Both the position numbers and the translations under genes were made by a program. A stretch of DNA of 59,410 nt from an uncultured bacterium (GTDB lineage Bacteria > Vulcanimicrobiota > Xenobia > Xenobiales > Xenobiaceae): positions 1 to 59,410 of the forward strand of contig CAKTUZ010000020.1 in the NCBI GenBank assembly GCA_934621605.1. The letters are read 5' to 3'. Below the pieces are notes generated by a model that ran no database searches, was not told the DNA's origin, and worked only from the letters and a program-made list of their open reading frames with translations. Every line of letters starts with the position of its first letter. Positions within the stretch are counted from its first letter, which is position 1. Of this stretch, positions 52,490-59,410 are shown in pieces.

Positions 52490-53776
52490 TTAAACTTGCT
52501 TGTCAGCTAAAAGTAAGTTAATCAACTCCTTGTCAGTTTGCATCATGCCTACTCTACCGATATACCCCACAGAACTTATGGTATGATCGGCTTGATCTTG
52601 AAGAATGCCTGTATGTGCAGTGTAATTACTATTATTCATAGCCATGTAATGAGCCATAATGGCAGCATCTAAGCTAGTAGCAATTTTAGCCGCACAGCTA
52701 ACTTTGGCGCCGTCGCAAAGAATGCCTGGAATATTAGCCATTGTATTATCAACTGTAGCAGCCAACATTTCTAAAGTGCCGCCGTTTATATAAGTAAGAG
52801 CTACGCCAGCTGAGCAAGAAGCGGATACAGCTCCACAAAATGCCGAAAGACAGCCGATAAATTTCTTTTGATAAATAGTCATTAAATTAGAAAAAACTAA
52901 AGCGCGGTAGAGCTTTTCTCGAGAAAAATTGCGCTCTCTAGCATAAACAATAATTGGCACAGACGAAGTAATGCCTTGGTTGCCACTGCCTGAATTGATT
53001 ACTACAGGCATTTCACAACCGCCCATACGGGCTTCGGAAGCAGCCGCCGTATAAGCTTTCATACGGGTGACTACTCCTTCTGGATAGGACTTTTTAATAA
53101 TTCTGCCCAAGCCCACTCCGAAATTACCGGACATGCCTTCATAAGCAATATCCATATTGCAATTGATCTGTTTATCAAGCAGCGCTTTTACATCATCAAT
53201 TTTTACGGTATCGGCAAATTCTTTAATATCGGGCAAATTTAACAAAGAGCGATCGGCAGGATTAACGGCGCTGTATTCTTTATCATCGTCTTTTTGGAAA
53301 ATAGTTTTTCCATTTTTGGCAATATTAACAACGTTAATATGAGAGTGGCGAATTTCTAGCTTGACGTTCTCTTCTCCCTTGTAGCATTCGATGATTATAT
53401 GCAAAGGGATATTCGATTCTAAATGCTCTACTTTGCAAGTGCCAGCTTCAACTTGCTCGCGCATAAGACGTCTAGCTTCATCGTCGGTATCTTTTAGAAC
53501 TTCCATTTCCGCAGAAGCATTACCGCCCAGAACTCCCAGCCAAACTGCCGTGGCGATACCAACCATACCGCCGGAATTAGGAATAACCACACAACGCACA
53601 TTTTTAAGCATATTGCCACTACATTTAGCCACAATGCGTTCAGGAACTGCACCTAAAATTTCACGCGCTTTGGCGCCAGCAAAAGCTAAAGCAATAGGTT
53701 CTGTACACCCCATAGCTTCTACTAATTCTTCACGTAAAATTTTTACATATTCGCCGTAAACGGTTTGATTTAGCAC
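52490..53776 (-). CDS. L-cysteine-desulfidase-like (UPF0597/CyuA family) Fe-S enzyme
   Basis: 428 residues from the GTG at 53776, which has AGAGGTAG upstream (the longer frame to 53923 lacks a plausible start). Diagnostic segments are EAMGCTEPIALAFAGAKA, VIPNSGGMVGIATAV, GSGNQGITSSVPI, CSAGVALTYINGG and CDGAKVSCAAKIATS; conserved cysteines bind the [4Fe-4S] cluster of this serine-dehydratase-related family. Characterised members release sulfide from L-cysteine or act on related amino acids; the substrate here is inferred. It is adjacent to the decayed restriction locus but independent. Confidence 0.88.
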   Translation of the reverse strand: MLNQTVYGEYVKILREELVEAMGCTEPIALAFAGAKAREILGAVPERIVAKCSGNMLKNVRCVVIPNSGGMVGIATAVWLGVLGGNASAEMEVLKDTDDEARRLMREQVEAGTCKVEHLESNIPLHIIIECYKGEENVKLEIRHSHINVVNIAKNGKTIFQKDDDKEYSAVNPADRSLLNLPDIKEFADTVKIDDVKALLDKQINCNMDIAYEGMSGNFGVGLGRIIKKSYPEGVVTRMKAYTAAASEARMGGCEMPVVINSGSGNQGITSSVPIIVYARERNFSREKLYRALVFSNLMTIYQKKFIGCLSAFCGAVSASCSAGVALTYINGGTLEMLAATVDNTMANIPGILCDGAKVSCAAKIATSLDAAIMAHYMAMNNSNYTAHTGILQDQADHTISSVGYIGRVGMMQTDKELINLLLADKQV

Positions 53777-53981
53777 GAAACTACCTCTTATTTTATAATG
53801 CAGTACAAAATCGGTTGGACAATCAGCCAAAATGTGCTCGATAATTATCACTTCCAGCTTCTTTTCAACATAGTTTTTTCCCTTTATTAGGCAAGAAATC
53901 ACCATATTATAGTGAATTTTCAAGAATAGAAACTTAATGAATATTTATCGATAAATTCTACAATTTGCTGAGGTAATAAAA

Positions 53982-54467
53982 ATGGATAATATATATAAAC
54001 TGGAAACGCCTAGATTAGTGATAGAGCCTATGACTTTTGAAGAATTGGCTAAGCTTGTAGTTATATATGGAGAAAAAGTTCCTGAGCTAAGCCAAGCTTA
54101 TCAAGAAATGTTCGATGGATGCCAACAGCACGTCCAAGATTACATTTGGTACACATCTTGGAAAATGTGCTTAAAAGAGAACGGCCAACAAGTTGGCGAC
54201 GCTGGTTTTAAAGGGCCTGCTCAAAATGGCCGAGTGGAAGTTGGCTATGGCATAATTGAACAATATCAGGGCCAGGGATATGCCACTGAAGGCGTAAGGG
54301 CCGTTTGCGCTTGGGCTTTGCGGCAAAATGGCGTGCAAGCTGTGGAAGCAGAGACGGAGCCTAACAATAAAGCTTCGCAAAATGTTCTAAATAAACTTGG
54401 CTTTATAGCTACAGGCCAAAATGGCCAAGAAGGACAACGCTTTATTTTATGGCCGCAGAAAGCTTAA
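53982..54467 (+). CDS. GNAT acetyltransferase (RimJ/RimL-like)
   Basis: 161 residues. The opening LETPRLVIEPMTFEELAKLV and the acetyl-CoA-binding QYQGQGYATEGVRAV, followed by EPNNKASQNVLNKLGF, fit the RimJ/RimL-type N-acetyltransferases that modify protein N-termini or small amines. GAGGTAATA precedes the ATG. It is convergent with the polyamine operon. Whether it acetylates polyamines (as its neighbours might suggest) or another substrate cannot be told. Confidence 0.82.
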   Translation: MDNIYKLETPRLVIEPMTFEELAKLVVIYGEKVPELSQAYQEMFDGCQQHVQDYIWYTSWKMCLKENGQQVGDAGFKGPAQNGRVEVGYGIIEQYQGQGYATEGVRAVCAWALRQNGVQAVEAETEPNNKASQNVLNKLGFIATGQNGQEGQRFILWPQKA

Positions 54468-54477
54468 TTAGTATAAC

Positions 54478-55686
54478 TTAACTATCATGGTGACTTCCCA
54501 ATCTCATCTTAAAATCGCTATAACCGAAGTCAGTCAAACGGCTTAACTTTCCGTTTAAGTCAATTTTATAGATATTGGGCAAAGGCATGCCATTAAAAGT
54601 ATTGTTTTTGCAAATAGTATATATGGCCATATCGCCAAATATAACTAAGTCACCAACTTGGAGCTTATCAGCCAAACGATATTCGCCAATAATATCCCCA
54701 GCCAGACAAGTCGGCCCAGCCAAACGATACGTATAACCCTCGTTTGCCGAAGCCTCTTCATTAAGCAACGGAGGCCGATAAGGCATTTCTATAACGTCAG
54801 GCATATGACAAGCGGCACTGGTATCTAGAATGGCAATTTTTATACCGTTGTTTTCTACAATATCAAGCACTCGACTGATCAAATAGCCAGCATTTAAAGC
54901 GACAGCTTCGCCCGGCTCGAGACAAACACGCAATTTCCATTTATCTTGCGCATAGTTAATAAGCCTCTCAAGCCTATCTCTATCATAATCTTCCTTAGTA
55001 ATATGGTGGCCACCGCCCATGTTTAGCCATTTCATATGTGAAAGGACATCACCGAAGCGCTCTTCAACTGCTTTTAAAGTAGTTTCAAGCGCATCGGAAT
55101 TTTGTTCGCAGAGAGTGTGGAAGTGGAGTCCTTCAATCATAGAGAAAAGCTCCTCTGTCATATCCCTATTCCAGACCTCACGTGTAACACCAAGGCGGCT
55201 GCCTCGAGCACACGGATCATAGATCATATGATCACTTTGAGTGGAGCATTCGGGATTGATACGAAGTCCGAAACTCTTTCCACACTCCTGCGCTACTTTG
55301 GCAAATTTTTTTAACTGGCCAATTGAATTAAAGACAATATGATCGGCATATTGCAGAAGCTCTGCAAATTCATCATCACGGTAAGCAGCACAAAAAACAT
55401 GAACTTCCTTACCTGCCATCTCTTCAGCGCCTAATCTAGCTTCATAAAGACCGCTGGCTTCTGTCCCCGATAAATACGGAGCTAGAAGCGGATAAAAATC
55501 ATAATTAGAAAATGCCTTTTGAGCTAACAGAATCTTGCAACCAGTATGCTCAATAATTGAATATAAGATTTTAGCATTAGAGACTAATTGTTGCTCATCA
55601 ATTAAATAGCAAGGAGTTTTGATTTTTGCCAAACTTGACGAAATATTTTGCTTAAGCAAGCTTCTGAATATACTGTCGTTACTCAT
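54478..55686 (-). CDS. nspC: Carboxynorspermidine/carboxyspermidine decarboxylase
   Basis: 402 residues, an alanine-racemase-fold PLP enzyme: LLAQKAFSNYDFYPLL (PLP Lys in AQKAF), NMGGGHHITKEDYDRD, CLEPGEAVALNAGYLI and a C-terminal DTSAACHMPDVIEMPYRPP. It decarboxylates carboxyspermidine (or carboxynorspermidine) to spermidine. Its ATG overlaps the last base of the synthase stop codon, so the two are translationally coupled. In many gut bacteria this pair replaces the SAM decarboxylase/spermidine synthase route, and no such gene is visible here. Confidence 0.92.
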   Translation of the reverse strand: MSNDSIFRSLLKQNISSSLAKIKTPCYLIDEQQLVSNAKILYSIIEHTGCKILLAQKAFSNYDFYPLLAPYLSGTEASGLYEARLGAEEMAGKEVHVFCAAYRDDEFAELLQYADHIVFNSIGQLKKFAKVAQECGKSFGLRINPECSTQSDHMIYDPCARGSRLGVTREVWNRDMTEELFSMIEGLHFHTLCEQNSDALETTLKAVEERFGDVLSHMKWLNMGGGHHITKEDYDRDRLERLINYAQDKWKLRVCLEPGEAVALNAGYLISRVLDIVENNGIKIAILDTSAACHMPDVIEMPYRPPLLNEEASANEGYTYRLAGPTCLAGDIIGEYRLADKLQVGDLVIFGDMAIYTICKNNTFNGMPLPNIYKIDLNGKLSRLTDFGYSDFKMRLGSHHDS

Positions 55687-56945
55687 TAATCTACCAACTT
55701 GGGATTGTAACTTTCTTTTTTAGGCAAACCATACTTGTCAAGCGCTTCGAGGAAAGGATCAGGATCGAACTCTTCTACAGTATGGACACCTTTTTTATTC
55801 CACTTGCCAGTTAAAAGCATCAAAGCACCACACATAGCCGGCACACCAGTAGTATAGCTTATAGCTTGGCTTTGTACTTCTTGGTAGCACTCTTGGTGAT
55901 CACAAACATTGTAAATGTAGTAAGCTTTCTTCTTACCATCTTTCTTACCAGTGAAAATACAACCTATATTGGTCTTTCCATGCGTACGAGGACCCAAACT
56001 GGCCGGATCGGGAAGCAGAGCCTTGAGGAATTTAATAGGTATAATATCACGGCCTTCAAACTTAACAGGCTTAGTAGAAAGCATACCTATATTCTCAAGA
56101 CATTGCATATGCATAATATAACTCTGTCCAAAAGTCATAAAGAAACGAATCCTTTTCGCCTCAGGGATATTGCGAGCTAAGGACTCAAGCTCTTCATGAT
56201 GTAAAAGATACATATCTTTAGGGCCTACACTGTCAAAATCATATTCGCGCTTAATACTCATTGCAGGAATCTCGACCCATTTTCCATTTTCGATATAACT
56301 CCCCGGAGCGGAAACTTCACGCAAATTGACTTCAGGGTTAAAATTGGTAGCAAAATGATGTCCATGATCGCCACCGTTGCAATCGAGAATATCAATAGTA
56401 TCAATAGTGTCAAATTCGTGCTTTTTGGCATATGCACAATAAGCCTGCGTAACGCCAGGATCGAAACCGCAACCAAGCAAAGCAGTCAATCCTGCTTTTT
56501 CAAATTTTTCCCGATAGGCCCACTGCCAACTGTAATCGAAGAGAGCGGAGAAGCCTTGCTCTTGGCATCTCTTATCATAAGCCTCTTTCCACTGAGGATC
56601 ATCAGTATTCTCGGGCTCGTAGTTAGCTGTATCCATATAGTTTACACCACAAGCAAGACAAGCATCCATAATGGTTAAATCTTGATACGGAAGGGCCATA
56701 TTCATAACCAAATCAGGCTTATAAGACTTAATGAGCTCAATTAACTGATGTATATCATCAGCATTTACTTGCGCAGTAATAATCTTGGTAGAAGTTTTAC
56801 CTTCAAGTTCAGCAGCCAGAGCATCGCACTTAGATTTTGTGCGACTCGCAATGCAAAGTTCGGTAAAAATATTGTCTACCTGACAACATTTTTTAATTGC
56901 TACATTGGCAACTCCACCGCACCCAATAACTAAAACTCTGCTCAT
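55686..56945 (-). CDS. Carboxynorspermidine synthase (saccharopine-dehydrogenase family)
   Basis: 419 residues: Rossmann start VLVIGCGGVANVAIKKC, DTANYEPENTDDPQWK, GCGFDPGVTQAYCAYA, IDILDCNGGDHGHHFATNFNPEVN and a C-terminal domain typical of bacterial CASDH. It uses NADPH to condense putrescine with aspartate-semialdehyde. It is cotranscribed with the decarboxylase and with the agmatinase upstream. Symbol omitted because CASDH, lys1-like and nspA-like labels are used inconsistently. Confidence 0.92.
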   Translation of the reverse strand: MSRVLVIGCGGVANVAIKKCCQVDNIFTELCIASRTKSKCDALAAELEGKTSTKIITAQVNADDIHQLIELIKSYKPDLVMNMALPYQDLTIMDACLACGVNYMDTANYEPENTDDPQWKEAYDKRCQEQGFSALFDYSWQWAYREKFEKAGLTALLGCGFDPGVTQAYCAYAKKHEFDTIDTIDILDCNGGDHGHHFATNFNPEVNLREVSAPGSYIENGKWVEIPAMSIKREYDFDSVGPKDMYLLHHEELESLARNIPEAKRIRFFMTFGQSYIMHMQCLENIGMLSTKPVKFEGRDIIPIKFLKALLPDPASLGPRTHGKTNIGCIFTGKKDGKKKAYYIYNVCDHQECYQEVQSQAISYTTGVPAMCGALMLLTGKWNKKGVHTVEEFDPDPFLEALDKYGLPKKESYNPKLVD

Positions 56946-56991
56946 TCTTCTGCTCCTTTTCCCCTGACACTCTCACAGTGTTGAGGTACCT

Positions 56992-57846
56992 CTACTTACA
57001 AATTGCTAAAAGCATTTCTCGAACTATTTTGCACGCTACAGCGGTCGACGCTCCGCTCATATCAAGCATAGGCGCAAGTTCAGTAATATCAACTCCCACT
57101 ATATTTGTCTCAGCAACAGACAGTATAGCATTCAACAAATCTACAAAATTCACTCCTCCGGCCTCAGGAGTTCCAGTTCCACAAAAAACAGCAGGATCAA
57201 GACAATCCAAATCAACAGTAAAATAAACCGGAAATTGATTTCTTATAAGTTTTTCCGTCAATTCAGTTAGTTTGTCGAAATTAAACTTATGCATGTCGGT
57301 ATGTTTTTTAGAAAAGATAAATTCTGATTTGTCACCACTGCGAATACAAAATTGATGGATTTTATTATCACCCACAATTTCATGACAGCGCCGCATAACG
57401 CAAGCGTGACTCAACTTGGCACCAAGATAGTCATCACGCAGATCAGCATGAGCATCAAAATGAATAATATGTACATCAGGATATTTAGCAAAAACTGCCC
57501 TTACAGCCCCAAGCGTAACGAGGTGCTCACCACCAATCATAAAAGGCATTTTGCCATCATTTAAAATTTGTTTGGTTATACCTTCAATATCGGCAAGTGC
57601 CAATTCTGACGATCCAAAACAAAGTTCTAAATCGCCGCTATCAAAAACATTTATATCGAACAAATCTTTATCTTGATACGGACTGTAAGTTTCCAGACCG
57701 AAACTTTCATGACGAATAGCGGCCGAACCGAACCTGGCTCCAGGACGAAAACTGGTTGTAGAATCAAAAGGAGCGCCAAACAGAACTATTTTGGCATTTT
57801 CATACTCACTGTCGCAACCAATAAATGTTTCTATATTTTTCTTCAC
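56992..57846 (-). CDS. speB: Agmatinase (arginase/ureohydrolase family)
   Basis: 284 residues from the GTG at 57846 with AAGGTG upstream; the longer frame to 57891 has no site. Metal-binding motifs: GGEHLVTLGAV, HFDAHADLRDDY and DLDCLDPAVFCGTGTPEAGG, as in agmatinases. It converts agmatine to putrescine and urea, the input for the carboxyspermidine pathway encoded next on the same strand. Arginine decarboxylase is not in the window. The gap to the synthase gene is 46 bp. Confidence 0.9.
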   Translation of the reverse strand: MKKNIETFIGCDSEYENAKIVLFGAPFDSTTSFRPGARFGSAAIRHESFGLETYSPYQDKDLFDINVFDSGDLELCFGSSELALADIEGITKQILNDGKMPFMIGGEHLVTLGAVRAVFAKYPDVHIIHFDAHADLRDDYLGAKLSHACVMRRCHEIVGDNKIHQFCIRSGDKSEFIFSKKHTDMHKFNFDKLTELTEKLIRNQFPVYFTVDLDCLDPAVFCGTGTPEAGGVNFVDLLNAILSVAETNIVGVDITELAPMLDMSGASTAVACKIVREMLLAICK

Positions 57847-58204
57847 ATCTACACCTTCTTGAACACAAATTAGCGTTCTAATATAGCACATAAAACTTTG
57901 AAATAAAAACAGCTATTTTTGTTATCCCGATATTGTCTAAGTATTATTTGTGCAAATAAAAATATTTTATTTTAACAATATATCTGGTAATAATTTTCAT
58001 AAATTTCTATATTTAAAAGATTTACTGTATTATGAAGGATTGTAATGGCTTGTTGCAAAATTTATAAATGTATTACCGATGACACTTTTATATTACCATA
58101 TATGGTACAATATAGCGGGCCGCCGAATTTTTATTTTTCTACAAAACAAAAATAGATTCAGTTGCCGCGAAGTATCTTCTGAAAAACAGAGGTTTTTTTG
58201 TTGT
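57847..58204. other. AT-rich intergenic region with a perfect palindrome
   Basis: Between the divergent agmatinase operon and FkbM-type gene. Very AT-rich, holding the palindrome at 58094-58107 and no gene. Promoters for both operons are expected here; the frame extending the FkbM gene to 58079 crosses the palindrome and is not a start. Confidence 0.55.
58094..58107. promoter_or_regulatory. Perfect 14-bp palindrome, candidate operator
   Basis: TACCATATATGGTA is a perfect palindrome followed by CAATATAG, which resembles a promoter -10 box. It lies about 100 bases before the FkbM-type gene. The binding factor is unknown. Confidence 0.4.
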
Positions 58205-59110
58205 ATGAGCAATAATCACAGTAAGCCAGAATATGTAGCTCCACAAATAGTTGACAATATCGACGATACTCGTTTTTTCAGAGAAGCTCTGTTTTGCTTG
58301 TATAAAAAATTCGATGGAAGTCAATTTTTAACAAAGCTTTACGCTTCTTTTTTGAAAAAGATGCTCAAGTTAGTTACTAAGCCTATTCGCGAAGAATTGA
58401 TAAAAAATGAACTGTACGACAGAAATAAAAACAAAAGTATAAAAGATGACACTTATAGTTTTAGTGTAAACAGCGTTCCTTTGAACTTTTATCTGCCTTA
58501 CGCCCGTTTTGATTCGATACAGCAAGCCATTTTGAAAGATCGAAATTTCTTCGAATTCAGACTTTTAGAAAAAGTTCGCCAAAAATATTTAAAACCCGAT
58601 TTTACCTATTTAGACTGCGGCGCCAACATAGGCAATCATAGTCTATTTTTTGCTTGCGTAGCTAAAGCTAAAAAAGTTTTTGCTTTTGAAGGCAATCCGC
58701 CGACATATGATATTTTAGTCAAAAACATTGAGTTAAACGATCTTCAAAATAAAGTAACAGCTTATAATTGTGTATTAGGTGAAAAGGAGGGTTTTGCTCA
58801 AATTAGCCATTGCGACCTTTTGAATATAGGCGGTACAGATTTTGCTGAATCAAAAGATCAAAGCGGTATAGAAATGAAAGCTTTAGATAGCTTCTCCTTT
58901 GATGGAAAAGTTGATTTTGTCAAAATGGACGTTGAAGGTTTCGAGTATCAAGTTTTGCAAGGCAGCAAAGACTTACTTCTCAAGGACAAACCTGTACTTT
59001 GGATAGAGATTTTTAATCGCAATTATTCAAAAGTGAGCCAGCTTTTATCGGACTTAGGATACAAACAAATTGAAGCTTTAGATAGAGATAATTATATTTT
59101 CATGGCTTAA
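58205..59110 (+). CDS. FkbM-family methyltransferase
   Basis: 301 residues from the ATG at 58205 (AGAGG upstream). A helical N-terminal region of about 120 residues precedes a SAM fold with motif I YLDCGANIGNHSLFFAC, acidic AFEGNPPTYDILVKNI and the FkbM C-terminal signature FVKMDVEGFEYQVLQG. FkbM enzymes O-methylate sugars or polyketides; in this genome a surface-glycan role is plausible. The N-terminal helical extension is longer than usual. It precedes insertion-sequence remnants. Confidence 0.85.
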   Translation: MSNNHSKPEYVAPQIVDNIDDTRFFREALFCLYKKFDGSQFLTKLYASFLKKMLKLVTKPIREELIKNELYDRNKNKSIKDDTYSFSVNSVPLNFYLPYARFDSIQQAILKDRNFFEFRLLEKVRQKYLKPDFTYLDCGANIGNHSLFFACVAKAKKVFAFEGNPPTYDILVKNIELNDLQNKVTAYNCVLGEKEGFAQISHCDLLNIGGTDFAESKDQSGIEMKALDSFSFDGKVDFVKMDVEGFEYQVLQGSKDLLLKDKPVLWIEIFNRNYSKVSQLLSDLGYKQIEALDRDNYIFMA

Positions 59111-59147
59111 AATGCCAATAAATACAACGAACCGCTCATTAGCTATT

Positions 59148-59180
59148 TGACATACTCCCCATGACTAAAGCCAGGGGATT
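59148..59180 (-). mobile_element. IS200/IS605-like right-end remnant
   Basis: TGACATACTCCCC-ATGACTAAAGCCAGGGGATTC repeats the edge sequence found at 23898, read on the minus strand as a GGCTTTAG-type hairpin ending in GGGGAGTATGTCA. No transposase frame adjoins it within the window. Confidence 0.55.
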
Positions 59181-59277
59181 CTGAGATACTAACGAGCCTT
59201 GCCTACTGAGAACCTGCAGGTCTTACGAACTCTCTCTACAATGGACAATGCCCTGCTCATACACTTATGTACTAACT

Positions 59278-59410
59278 ATGCGAAGAGAATACGATTGCCT
59301 TCACGCTCTATACGGTATAAAAGAGGCTATAGAAGCGGCATTTCCTAAAGCTGAGTACCAACGCTGCATAGTTCATCAAGTCAGAAATAGCTTGAAGTAT
59401 GTTACTCATA
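59278..59410 (+). pseudogene. IS256-family transposase fragment (runs off the window)
   Basis: In one frame the DNA from about 59311 encodes YGIKEAIEAAFPKAEYQRCI followed by VHQVRNSLKYVTH, the conserved central block of IS256/Mutator-type transposases (DDE family). The upstream 30 codons carry no transposase similarity and the expected DGL before it reads HAL, so the gene is 5'-truncated or rearranged. The 3' part lies outside the window. Confidence 0.8.

Overview
The window looks like chromosomal DNA of an anaerobic, probably host-associated bacterium whose phylum I cannot fix from sequence alone. It has modest GC, the standard code and ordinary Shine-Dalgarno sites. Anaerobe markers include an A-type flavodiiron protein, a 2x[4Fe-4S] ferredoxin protein, a coenzyme-B12-dependent (class II) ribonucleotide reductase, a cysteine-desulfidase-type Fe-S enzyme and the carboxyspermidine route to spermidine. 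A surface-glycan gene set (flippase, two GT2 and two GT39-like glycosyltransferases, heptose-kinase-like GHMP kinase, mannose-1-P guanylyltransferase, phosphomannomutase) suggests a glycan-rich envelope.

Layout. 1-1038 has no convincing gene: a (TGG)15 tract and three terminator-like hairpins. 1039-4366 is an oxygen/NO-stress module (flavodiiron protein, cupin, ferredoxin protein) divergent from a Crp/Fnr regulator, with palindromes between them. 4405-13211 is a five-gene minus-strand operon: giant Sel1-repeat protein, Ser/Thr kinase with zinc ribbon, TerY-like vWA protein, PP2C phosphatase fused to Sel1 repeats, and a second Sel1 protein. This matches the TerY-phosphorylation (TerY-P) triad, here embedded in Sel1 scaffolds. 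14203-23787 holds a flippase, an SLBB/ComEA-like membrane protein, a GHMP kinase, a permuted ATP-grasp enzyme, a 1165-residue STAND-like ATPase and a small membrane protein. 24208-26554 is a queuine-salvage pair (queuosine nucleosidase of the DUF2419/QNG1 family plus a tRNA-guanine transglycosylase whose pocket has Gly where preQ1 enzymes have Val). 26583-33517 is mainly glycosyltransferases. 33725-37007 is an SppA-like protease with an ABC/FtsX-like exporter. 37242-43737 has YtxH and STAS proteins, an MDR dehydrogenase, a TetR regulator with tandem operators, a methyltransferase and nrdJ. 44267-52463 has an Mrr-type endonuclease between two direct repeats, tyrS, two mannose genes and a decayed type I restriction locus (truncated hsdR, internally deleted AlbA/AAA_4-type gene). 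52490-57846 carries a cysteine-desulfidase-like enzyme and a polyamine operon (agmatinase, carboxynorspermidine synthase, carboxynorspermidine decarboxylase). The window ends with an FkbM methyltransferase and IS200/IS605 and IS256 remnants.

The least explained signal is a dispersed non-coding element, called repeat A, in three intergenic copies (13684-13978, 40861-41049, 43765-44049). Its ends are complementary in each copy although the paired bases differ between copies, and internal stems also show compensatory changes. It behaves like a structured RNA or an RNA-folding mobile element, and I do not recognise it. A second structured repeat, B, flanks the mrr gene.
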